Shown one piece after another: positions 1 through 12,300 of a DNA stretch of 64,000 nt. The DNA comes from Gyrodactylus bullatarudis (taxonomy: Eukaryota; Platyhelminthes; Monogenea; Gyrodactylidea; Gyrodactylidae): the NCBI GenBank assembly GCA_012064415.1, contig SSNU01000054.1, positions 62,001-126,000 on the forward strand, written 5' to 3'. Numbering within the stretch: position 1 is the first letter of the stretch; every line of letters begins with the position of its first letter. The position numbers and the translations under genes were made by a program. Under the pieces are notes generated by a model. That model was not told where the DNA came from. It saw nothing but the letters and a program-made list of their open reading frames with translations, and searched no databases.

Positions 1-390
1 TTTCTTATATATATATCAGAGTATAAAAATATAAACCAAAGGCTTCTTTGTGATGTCATTGTCCTTCTCGTAAAAGAGAAAAGAGAGAGATACAATAGGA
101 ATTAATAAATAATAAATCAATTTTGGCCGGCGCAAAAAAATCATTTGAAAGAGAAGAAAATACATAACTATATATTGGTATCTAGGCACAAGGCGAACAC
201 ACACAAGGCAGTTGGTTATAAATGGCTTGCGGATTTAAGGCAAAATATATAATATTCTGTATTTATTCTGGGGATAGTATATGAAAATGGTTTCCTATCC
301 TCCAAAAAAAACAAGGGGTTCAAGGTATCACATGATTTGGGTCTGTCATGTTGAATGATAGTAATAATGCCATAGTAGTTTTGTACGAGA
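1..390. other. gene-free stretch downstream of the MITF-like gene
   Basis: AT-rich sequence after the stop codon of the minus-strand MITF/TFE-like gene. It holds short open frames on both strands but none resembles a protein family I recognise. It probably carries that gene's 3' untranslated region on the minus strand. I see no RNA gene or clear repeat here. Confidence 0.5.
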
Positions 391-3300
391 TCAATTTTGT
401 TGGTTAGTAATTGTAGACTGTGGTTGAATATGCAGGGTTTGATAGATGGACTCGGAGATGGAACCACCTCCAGTTTGGTCAGTATGCCTTGAATGGTCAG
501 AGTTGGTTGATCTGTGATCTTGCAAGATCATGTGATATTGACTGGCACCTGCAGGGTCAGGGTGTTGTTGATGGAGATGATCTGAGGAGAGACGATTTTG
601 ACCAGTGTTTGCTCCATTACTATTAGCTGACATTGGATGTTCGTAAGCTTATTGTAAATATTTTTGTGTTAATCTTAATTCAAATGTGTGAATCATGAAG
701 GAAACCAGTTTTGAGCAATTTTCAATACGATCCATGGATCAACTACCAGAAAAGGGAATTTGAAAATTGCTCAAAACGAGAACTCAAATATATTCCAAGG
801 AATTTTTCATAAAAAATATCACATTAAAGATACCTTTTATATTGTTAATTCATTCAAGTAAACTCTTTATTGGCTAGAACGTCCATGAGCTCGATAGAAT
901 AATGGTTGGTTAGTTAACTTAAGAATAAAAATAAAATTTTCAAAGTAAAAATACTGCAATTATAATTTATAAAAATACAAATTTTTCTAGAGTAGAGTAT
1001 GGGGATCAGCCAAAATTGGTTTAGAACTCACATTGCGAGGTGAAGAAGGACGAAAGAATAATTGGATTGTCATGGCAGAGCATTTCTTCTGAAATCTTAT
1101 TTCCCCTCATTCCAGGGCAGTCTATTGAAAGAAAGAAGATTTAGGTACCATCGATCAGCATGAAACTTGGGACTTCTTCCAAAGTTTGTCAAAAACTAAT
1201 TCTATTGTAAAGTAGGATTAATCCTGAAAATATGTCCCATTTTTCTTGCATTAGTCGCCCCATGTGATAGTTAAGAGCGATTAGAATGAGGTAAAAGACT
1301 TTTTTGGTTTCTTGTTAGAGTTTCGTATTTTTTAAATGTAAAAAAAATTAGGAATACTGTAGAATAAAAGTGGTCTTCTTACTTAGTTTTCTTAATAGGT
1401 AATACCTAAGAGGCTAAGTAGTCTTGTGAACTAAAATTTTATCATTTCACTAAGAGGGAGAAAGAGTTTACTTACAGACGAATCTGATTGGTTCAAAAGT
1501 ACAGGTTTGAAAAGGAACCAATCAGAATAATTTGGTGAATATTCACAGAGAATTTGACTAAATAAAAACTTACGATTATTTCCAGAGGGATTAGAATTGG
1601 TCATGAGAAGATCTTCAGGTTGGAGATGGTTCAGGTTAAAATCTGTTGTATTTGAATTTTGGCTATGATTTGGGTTTGAATAAGACAAGAGGAGACTTTG
1701 GCCATTATCAATTGAGTTTCCGTTCGCTGATGAAGATGGTTGATTAGCATAAAATAGCTGATGGTCCACTTGGCAAGAATTGGCAGCTATATTTGAGAGA
1801 GGAGAACTTTCATCAGAGTTTGAGGCCTCTGATGAACAATTGCTAATGAGGGAATTGTTGGCTGAATTTCGTGTATGCCGGCGTGAGTTCTTTGCTGATG
1901 TTAATGGATTTCTTGGATCATTCGGAAAACGATGCTTACCCATGCCAGTCATGTTATTATTGTCATGATGTACTAAAATTAAAAAATAAACATGTTTAAA
2001 AGTTCATATTTGGATATATCGTAGCCTGGTTATCCTAGTTAATGTCGGGGCGGTTAAAGAGGTAAAAAAAATCAAGTCGAGGTCCTAGTTTCCATTTTTA
2101 TACCTGTATCAGGTAAGTCTTGTTCGATAAACCGAAGAAAGTGAAAAGTAAATTACATGACCGAAGAAACAGGCCCTTTGAAATTTCATTGTTTGAGATA
2201 ATTCCGATTTATAATTAATTGGCCAGTGAAATGAAAATAATTTTGAGTTATTAAAGTTCGAGTAACCTATTTATTTATAAGTGGGATAAAAATTCGATAA
2301 AAGTCTTAGATCCATCCATGATACAGTAAAAGAATTTCTCAAACAATCCCTAGTTTCGAATCTAAAATTTTCAGTTCAAAGTTCGAAAAATTGGAATTCT
2401 GGTGCCAAATCAAAATTAGAAAAATTACCATATTTTTCATCAGAAATTATTTCTACAAATCGTAAAAGTGGGCAACATGAATAGGATTCCAAGGAATCTT
2501 CAACATTCGAATTTTTGATGAAAAGATTTTCGCAAAAACTTTATTTTACTAGGCTGATAATTTAATAAAAAGTTGAAAATACTCACTGTCATTATTATTT
2601 CCAGAGTCTTCATTGACATAGTCGACTTTACGCTCATAAACTTCCTGGGACTTGTTGTTCTCAAAGACACTGAGCCATGCTTGAATAACTTCATTATCAA
2701 GGACAGATCGATTCTCATTTTCGATACCATCAAAATTATCCCAATGTTTATTACCTGCTTGGACAACATTACTCGAAGGTCCAGATGTACCCCCAGTGCT
2801 CATGTAGTCAAACTTGTTCGAAATTGCATCGTAGAGCAGTTTTTGCAGTTTGAACAATTTCTTCTCCATACTCTCGATTGAGTCTGACTTTATCTGTTGG
2901 TTTCCATCGAGATCATTGGAGTTGAAGCATTCATTCACTAACTTTGTCATAGTCTTCTCAAGGAACTTTTTGAAATAAGATTAATAACACTGTATTTAAC
3001 CATTGATAAATTTTTTTTTATATCTGATACTCATTATTCTTGATATCTTGAATTCTCGACTATGACATAATAGATATGAAATTGACTCTGACAAAGCAAA
3101 GGGTTTGCTGTTATCAAAATTATCAAAATTTTAAACAATTCTTATAAAAACCTTTCTCATGCGAAACATTGTAAGTCAGGATTTTCAAAATAAAAGTTTA
3201 CCTTAACCCTTTGGAGGATGATTGGAATCAGTTGTCGGGCTAAATGATTCTCTTCTTGTACTGAATTCATTCTTGCCAGTTGATTGCGCAAATCTTGAAT

Positions 3301-6300
3301 GTAGTTTACAGACAACTTCAATACTGAACCTTTATTTCTCTTGCCGTCACTAGAGAGAGAAAAAACATCAATATTTTAAAAGTGTACAACTGACTTTAGT
3401 TAAAAGCTAGACTTACACTCCACGATATAATTCTTGAGGCAAGAGACTGCCAAGACTGCTAATTTGAGTGTTGATGTAATCTCGACGTTTTCGTTCAACT
3501 GAAAATAAAGTTATTGTTTTTTAATAACTACTTTAAAGTATACACGAGATAGATTAATTTAAACAGACTCCTATTATGACTTTCTTTCTTGTTTGACTTA
3601 GAGCTAGCAATATGATTCTCAGAATTTATGGAAGACTGCATTTGACTCTTTAATAAGGCACCATGAGTTGATTGAGGATTATGTTGTTGTGGGAGGTTTG
3701 GAGTCTGTGCATCATTACCGCCAGTACAATTGACCTGGCCTTGATTTATTGGAGGTAGGGGCCAGAGAATCCCACCAGATTGATTGGCACCATGATATCT
3801 AGAATAGTTATCACTGGCATGACTTGTTGGTGTGAGGCTGTGTTGAGAATTTGGCCGTTGTGGAAGGGGAGATGAATGGTTTATAGAAAAGGCAGTATTT
3901 GCGGAAGCAGTTGATGTCTGATTCATATATGTAACAGCTAAATAAAAAATGTCATTAAGAGGTCCCAAGATTGATTCGAATATTTTCTAGAAATGGATTA
4001 GTGAATAGAAAAAAGCTAATCTATCGATTTTCTTGAGCGATAATTTGAACTGAAAGATACTTAAAATACTTTTTTCATCCCTCATTAGAAAGGAAATTTA
4101 TCAGGCTACAAAAATATGTATAATTCATAAAGATAGCTTTTCACTGATGCTAATCAAAGTTACTTGAAGAAGGGTGCATTTTCGAGAATGTAGTCAAATT
4201 TCTAAAAAATATTTAGAACGTTTTTATGAAAACCTATTTGCTGAAGCCTTAGGAAAGAATGAGATAACTTTCTATTTCCATAGAAAGACTCGCCATTTTT
4301 CTCAGATCATCAAAGTTTCACACATTTTCAAACAGTAAAAATGATCATGAAATTGTAATTCGATTACCTCATGAGAGTAAGATGCATCTTATTAAGTCAA
4401 TTAACTCGTATAGTTTCTAAGGTATTGAGACCTGAGAAAAACTAGTATTTGTCTAATTACCCAAAAATTATTCTGATTTAAGCACCTGCAAGAACCAATA
4501 ATTTATAACGAGACTCTTTGGAACCAATGATCTTTTATCGTTATCTCACCGATAGTACCATTAGTAGTGATCTCAACTGTTGCGCTGGAAATCAACCACC
4601 CCTTGAATAGTTAAAAATTCTTAAAAAGTATTATGATCTTGTTTTGGAGTGAGCTTTGAGAACAATGAGTATTTTTTAGATTAAAAGATTATTTTTAGAT
4701 GATTAAATTCAAAATCTAGACAACTCATGAAAAATCTGAAGAATAATTAGTTTTAAAAAATAAATAGAGGACCCAGAGGATTTTTGGGATATTTTTGAAG
4801 GGGAAAAACAAATCTACGTCGTGGTAATGCCCATCACTATGTTTTTGGGGAAAAATTGGAAACTCATTTAATGACCACAAAATTAAGGACGCTTAGAATT
4901 CATGGAGTCGGTAAGAAAATGAGTTTTAAATTTTCACCCTAGTGGTTATGGCCTAGCCTAATGCCCACGATTTTATTACATAAATTATAATGCAAAATTT
5001 CAGAGAAATAAAAAGCATCAGTAATTTTTAAAAAGTTTTTTTATATTAAAACTAACTAATGGTTTTTGTATGTAAAATCAATATGAAAACATTGATCATG
5101 CTATAGTTGAAAGCATCGAAATATTCTATTTTTTAACTAAATTTTCAATGAATTTGTACTCTCGAAATGTTTCGAATTACATAATGCTAGTTCATGTAAA
5201 GTTGGGATACTATGATTTTTACAATTTCTGATGCTCAGTCAGAATTAACTATCAGCATTCTAGCCTAAGACCACTGAAATTATTCACCATATATCAGATA
5301 TATCCTGTCTGCCTCCTCTGCTCTATCAGTAATCTTACGAACCTCAACTGATATTACCTTAGATATTAAATCCCTAGAGAATTTTTTTTCATAGCTCAAA
5401 TTTTTTTGGCTTTTGAATACGCTGATTACGAATATACAGGTAATTTTGGCTCGAAATCGATCAAAAATTGGGTCATATTTTGATCCAAAAACATGCTATC
5501 TTTGAAGCTTTAGCAGATAGAATCCAGGCGATTGCATTTTTTAATTCTACGGGTATGATTACTTGGTACTTATTGGTTATCGTACTTTTTATCTATGACT
5601 TTAGGAAATAAGTTTTCAAAAAAACGATTTTCTATTACTGATGGGAGCATTTTACCCGCTTCAAAAAGTTAAAACTTCAGATGAGATACAATATCTTAAA
5701 GTTAGATTTATAAGAAATAAAATGGCGCTATTACATCCCTTGACGGAGAGATTTTGGGGAAATTAGCAACGAAGCAAGTATATATATTCAGAGTACACTC
5801 TCTTATTACAAATATGTATACTATATTTTTTCGTTTTGGTGATCACGTGATCAAGCCTATCTTCATATATTCATACACTTTTTGTGTAAGAGGAAAAAAG
5901 TCTTCTATGATTGAATAATGTCCAACTTATGGGGTGGAATGGACTGGAGGTAAGATAGATGATCTGTTTACAAATTCTACAGAATTTCAACTATCCTGAA
6001 ATGCGATGATGATGATAATAATAATAAAATATAAGCAATGCAGTAAAGTAGTTGGGCTTCTGTAAATGATTAATAAAGTGAAGAGTTTCTTTCTTACATT
6101 GAAGAGATATGAAATAGTAGACAGGGTTCTATATTTTATCATTAACCACACCACCCCCTCCCCAATTTCATCTTGAATATTTCCACTCTTGCTACATGTC
6201 TGGAGAGGAGAGAATGTATATTCCATTCTGTCTAGGAATAGTTCTAGACATAAATTCTTAGAATAGCGAAAGGAATTGTCTAAACATGTTTCTACCCCAT

Positions 6301-9300
6301 CAGGATCATAAATGGATGGTATTACAGACCATAGATGGATGTTTACATATATAGACTATATAACATATATTTTTATATTAAATCAATGATTTAAAAGTTG
6401 GAATGCAAGATGCATGTAAAAATAGATTCTTTTTTATTTTTTCTTCAACTTGAATAAAACGATGTGCACTTGAATAAGTATATATTAGAGTAGGCTAAAA
6501 TTTTCAAATTTTCCCAGCCTTAATTTCATTTTGTAAAAATCCGAAAACTAAACAATTTTTCCTATAAAACCATACGATTTCGAGTTTGTTCTGATGCAAA
6601 AAATCTCGATTGAAAATGACAGTTTTTGAACAAGTGCCAAGATTTTTTTCAATGAATTTCACTTCAAGAAAGGACAAAATTAGCGCTTGTAGTAAAAAAT
6701 TGAGTCTTTTGAGGAAACCGATTGAAAGTATGTTTAAAAACCTTTTATTTTCATAATTTGGAAATATGTAAGAAAGAGATATTTCCATATACGTATTTCT
6801 TAAAGCATCATCAGTGGCATTGCTTTAAAAATGATATAAGTTAAAAGATTCATTCAAGATAATAATTTACAAATAATGAAAGAAATAGTAAAAGTTGAAG
6901 AAAATTAGAATAAATGTAAGCTGAAAAAACACCAAAACTCTCCAATAAATAGCAACAGTGGAGGGAAAAGTGAAAAAGCTTACATAGGCCATGGGAGTTG
7001 AAGGTTATAAGAATAGTTTTTTTGAACACATAGATTGGGTTTGTATAGATTGATAAAGAATTTCTCTTTGACCCATACATCTATGCTGTCATCACATGGA
7101 TTTTTGTATAAAATAGAAAAGTTCGAAACTGAAGCAGCATGTTTCTCCTGTTTGATATGCCTAGTTATTGCAGTGCTTTGTTCAGATGATCACTAGATCT
7201 TGTAGACAGCTTCCTAATTTTATTTTCAAGCAGTAAAATTGATGGAAAAATAGCAAGTAGACTTTTACTATCGATATTTTTCTTGTCTAATGATGATATA
7301 ATAACTTTTGATCCCTTGTCACACTTTGAAGTCAACAAAAGTTTTCAACTCAAAAGTGGAACCTTGAGAATAGTTTTGCATTGCTTACATTTGTTAGGTG
7401 AATTAATGATTATAGGTCATGCAATGAAATAATTTTTGATATCTAAAGGAAATCTCACCATGTAATCTTTGGAAGCCAGCTGAGATTAAAAGATTTTCAG
7501 AATGGCGATTCTCATATCAACAGTTAAAAAATGAAATTTGTTAGAAAAATCTTTGTTAGTTTTGGATTTGATAGGAAAAATAATCTTAATTTTATCATTT
7601 TGCTGACTAATGTCTTGCATTTTGTAGGTAGAAAACGAAAAATAGATTCTGGGTGAATTTGAGCTCTTTATTTTCGTCGGTTCTCATCAGACTCTACACC
7701 GACATGAATATTTATACAGAATATTATTCAATGAAATGTGAAAGGTTCGTTTGGGCCAATCAGAGCATTTATTTGTAACCGGATGGTGGGTGGAGGGACC
7801 ACAAATCAACATCAAGCCCAGCCCAAAATGATAATAAGACAACTTTGGTACCCAACAACAACAATAACTCCGCATCAGCAGAGGAACAACTCGCCAATGA
7901 TGTCCTAGCAACACAATATAAGAAAAGGTACCACTCCCAGTCCTTGCAGACAAAAGGATCCTCAAACCCCGCCCGGAAAAGATGTGCTTCGAATTCACTC
8001 AAGCAACAAAAATCAAAAGGGAAGAGTCAAAAACTATCTCCAAGGTGTCCAGAGGAATAGAAACATATTTCAAAAAGAGATAGAAAGGTGTAACACCAAC
8101 AGTCAGAAGTCGACCCAACTAGCCCCTCCACCTTCCATCCGGTTACAAATAAATGCTCTGATTGGCACAAACGAACCTTTCACATTTCATTGAATAATAT
8201 TCTGTATAAATATTCATGTCGGTGTAGAGTCTGATGAGAACCGACGAAAATAAAGAGCTCATATTCACCCAGAATCTATTTTTCTTTTTCTACCTACTAA
8301 ATGCAAGACATTAGTCAACAAAATGATAATATATTCGCCGAAATCAGGAATCTCAAGCAAGACAATCTTAATTTTGTTTTTTGATAACATTATTAAAGTT
8401 TAGATCAATCTTTGGGTTATCAGCCATTGGTCATCGAAACATTACGACGGTGATTGTCTGGTACGACAAGCTAATCAAATACAAAATACTTTTTATATAT
8501 TTTCATGATCTCATCTCCTATCAGTTTGGTCCCAATCAGATTAGAGAATAGTACAATATAATACCTATGTTATTAAAAAAAATCACAGACATATATTTCT
8601 AACTAAACTTGATCGATTCTATGTGCTATTTATTTTGAGTAAAACTTCAAAACTATGAATAAAATCAGAAATTTGTTTCATAGGAAAAAAATTTTACAAA
8701 GCTCTTAAAAATGGCACTAACGATAAGATCAATTGAATCTGGTGTTTCAATTCTAATTTTGTTCAGTTGATCATCCAGTAGAGAAGGTATTTGCTTATCT
8801 CAGTCTGAAAGAGACATTCTAAAAATGTCGAGTATATTACAATTAAATCTACATTTAATTCTTCAATTATTGGTCAAGATTATCATTTCTGAAACATCAG
8901 AATGTGCATCTTGAACAAAATAATAGCGCAAATTAAAATATATCTGAAGGGTCAAGTCAGGATAGTTATTTTAGGGCCAAGATATTCCTGATGCAATCAG
9001 TCTTTATCTTAGGATTTCTTTTGATTGAAAGATCTTATTGACAATGAACCGGACTGCTGCTTTCTTCTCGTTTAATCAAACAAAGAAGAAGGCTGACATA
9101 AAAATCTTCTTTATTCATAAAAATTTCATTGAAAGTGAAGTCACATGAGAGATTTTACGAGCCAAATTAAAATGATTAAAATAATGATTACTTCTCGAGA
9201 GGATTTTATTGCGCCTATATTCTAGGGAAACCTAGATGATTTACGCAATCTTAATCCTCATAATGTAGAGATTCAGAAAGAGGGATTGCCTCGAAATGTA

Positions 9301-12300
9301 AAAGCTTTCTTCAAGGTTTCAAATATTTTTGGCGCCATTTGTTTTCCTTTTCAAATCTTTGAGCTGAAAAGTTTTGTTGATTCAAAAGTGTGACAGTGAT
9401 CAGAGGTTGTTTTTCAGGATCACCATAGGACAAGGAACCCGATTTTCACTATGAATTGTTTTGATGAAAACATCAATTTGAACAGATCTTTGATCATCCT
9501 ATAAACTCTCAGTAAGTAAAATTGGTCGAAAAATAGGAATTAGAGTTTCACACGAATTCATCGTGAGTAGCTTTACTCTGTTAATCATTCATTCGATAGG
9601 AAATAGCTTGTATCTCAGTTCTGAAATAAATCGCAATAATAGAAAGTGGATTTTTTAAAATTTGTTCACAACTTTTTCTTGAAAACTAATTTCTCAAGGT
9701 AATAGATAAAAATAAAAGTAATCCTCAAATGTGAAATCACTTGAACACAATCAGTTTGAATCAAAGAACGACTCTATTTTTTATCTATACTTTTTATTGT
9801 TAAAATTCTATGTAAATCTTTCCACTCGATAGGAATTGATCTTTATCTATAATTATTTTGTTCTAGGTACTTAGGTAATATATACCACACGTTCAAATCT
9901 CAGGTTATGGCATACTGACGAGTCGAAAAGTGGACGAAACGAGCGTAAATATCTACCAAAGATGAATACTTGGATTATTTCTAAATGCTCTGAAAGTTTC
10001 TTTTGTACTAGCGATGGTGGGATCCATAGGTAAGCTGTAACCTAAGCACCTAGTACGAAATAATTTTAGATAATCTTTGTAAGTATTATATATATATATG
10101 TGCTGCGCTATATATTGATTTTTCATCTTCCAAAGGAGGGTCTCACACTGTTCTTTAAACCTAAAACATTTTAGGAATTAGATAATTGTGAATTATCTAA
10201 AAGACTAATGATCGAATGCAAAGAACCCTAAAAAAGGGTTCTATATATCTCACTACATAATAAACAGTTTTTTCACTCGAAATGTCTACTATTTTATTGA
10301 GATCCAGATCATCAGAGATCCTCAACGACTGGAATAGTTAACAATTTATTAAAATGGAAACAGACACACTATAAAGGTATTAACAGGATATACATTTGCA
10401 GAAATAAAATAAATCCAATATGTCTGGTTTTCCCTTGAAAACAGACAGATTAGCTAAAGAGGAAAGACGTATATGGATTTAAATTAAGAATGAAACCAGA
10501 TACACTTAAGAAGAGGGGAAATTGTAGATATTTCAACCATGAAAGTTCTCTAGACTTTACATCATAAGATTACATAAATTTCTATGGAATCTTCAGTTTT
10601 TGAATATGGAATAATTGGTCAGAGTAGTAGACAAAAGTGATGGGTTTTTCAATTCTTAAATACTCAATTTGATTTTCCCTGGGTGAAAATGTGGTTCAGA
10701 ATGAATTCTTGTTTCGAATAATATAAATTTTCTATTAAAGTGGCAGTTATAGTGTCGAAATTCCATTTTTTAGTAAAAAATCTCTCAAATTTGTTATTAT
10801 TAATTTAGTAGAAATCGAAGATTTAGACTTTTGGCGAAAAATTCTACTAATTTTTCTAGACAATGTCACGGTTTTAAAAATACTATTGCCATAATTATAA
10901 TTATAATCGAATTAATTCTTAACCTGTAACTAGTCAGCCAATGCATAGAAGCAAAGAACGAAAGAGGCAGAAAACGTCTTAGAATCTTATTGGCCAATCA
11001 TTAATGACCTTTGAGTGCTGTAAATCCATGCCTCATGTTATGAACCAATCAGAGAAAATATAAGCTTCATTACATTACTATACTTAATATACACGTGAAT
11101 CCTCACTATGAGTTTCTCATTGACTACAGAAAAATACAATCCGATAGGATTTAGGCTATATGTATTTGAATCTCAGAAATGGAGCTCAAACTATCTCGAA
11201 ATAAATCGACAAATTTTTGTCAGATTTTTTTTTCTGATGGTGGAACAAAAACATGTAGTTGATAATAATTTCTCAATTTTGCACTGTTGAAAAAAGTATT
11301 TTTAACTCTGGAAAACAATGTAAACAAGGTTTTCTATTGTTAGACTGATTTTTTTCATTACAATGTACTTGATAAAAGTCACGCGGTTAATTTAATTTGA
11401 AATTATTTTGACAGAATGATTCTAAATTTATATTTCATTCTCAATAGTGAAGGGCTTTTCGCATCTTCGTGTATTTATTCAGGTTTTATACCTGTATTTT
11501 GAAGATAAAAATTATCTCAAGAATGTAGTTAGTCTCTCTATGTAATAAATTTATCAAGAATTAATACTATAGAGATCAAAATTAGACAACGAAATTATGG
11601 ACTGAAATTTTGAGAGGCCTGATACTCGTTTCAGAAATTTTGGTATTGCACTGGTATCTACTTTATTTAATCTTTCACAAATTACGGTCTAAGCTGTAAC
11701 ATTGAATATTTGAAAAGTAGATTTAACCCTTCATGTTCCATTTTTCCACCAGTGGAACACAACACACAATAGCTGTAGATATCAAATATGCAATCGCTTG
11801 CTCGATGTCTCCTATAGTTTGCAAGATAACTAGTTCTAGAGCCAAATATTGCCAACTTTAACCTCTATTATTGATTAAATGATAAGTCAGTTTTCAAAAA
11901 AGAATTCGGATTCGGAATCAGTGTAATTATTTTGACTTCAAGGTAACAAATTCTCTAACTTGTGTGATGAGAAAAAATAATTCGGGAAATGAAGGATGAA
12001 TTGGAGTACTAACCAACTGTTTTCCAAAGGCTCTTTCATTATTTTAAAATAATTTTTTCAATTTTTCCACAGGTAATCTGATTGATTTTATTTTATTCTC
12101 TTAAACTTTAAGAGTTTATTTTAGATCCTGACAGTTTTTAGAAAAGTCATTTCATTCAAATCAACTTTTACAAATATATTTAATTTTATTGAATCGGTGA
12201 AATTAAAAGTTAATATTAGGAATACTCACGATTTCTAGTTGAGTTTGAGAATACATGTCCACTATCATTTGTCGTATCATTAACGCTATTATTTCCGGAT

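Larger units (their letters stand above)
7593..8328. mobile_element. fold-back element with ~200-bp inverted arms, each holding a hammerhead-like motif
   Basis: Arms at about 7593-7798 and 8129-8328 are near-identical inverted copies around a spacer of about 330 bp. The spacer holds only short frames rich in Asn, Ser and Lys with no recognised domain. Each arm contains a hammerhead-like motif (7651-7703 minus, 8218-8270 plus). The organisation suggests either a MITE-like fold-back element or two PLE ends joined head to head. No clear target-site duplication is visible. Confidence 0.7.
3938..12229 (-). other. 8.3-kb intron of the MITF-like gene, filled with repeats
   Basis: No coding exon could be joined in frame within this interval. 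It contains dispersed repeats (4.0-4.3 kb and 11.83-12.0 kb, each with a second copy at 35.9-36.35 kb), a truncated Penelope-like copy (6752-7221), a fold-back element with hammerhead-like motifs in both arms (7593-8328) and a hammerhead-bearing inverted repeat (9845-10075). Small hairpins occur at 10177-10199 and 10222-10240. Confidence 0.6.

Noticed and set aside
420..626. 68-codon plus-strand frame
   Set aside because: Shadow of the last exon of the MITF-like gene on the other strand.
6850..7080. 76-codon frame repeated identically at 17294-17524
   Set aside because: It is an out-of-phase reading of the Penelope-like endonuclease tail. The true frame gives WVKEKFFIN-type sequence, so this is not a separate gene.
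8218..8270. Box C/D snoRNA, because CTGATGA contains the UGAUGA box
   Set aside because: No separate D box with terminal stem at the right spacing, and the motif recurs in transposable repeats with a GAAA box and palindrome, which fits a hammerhead-like motif better.
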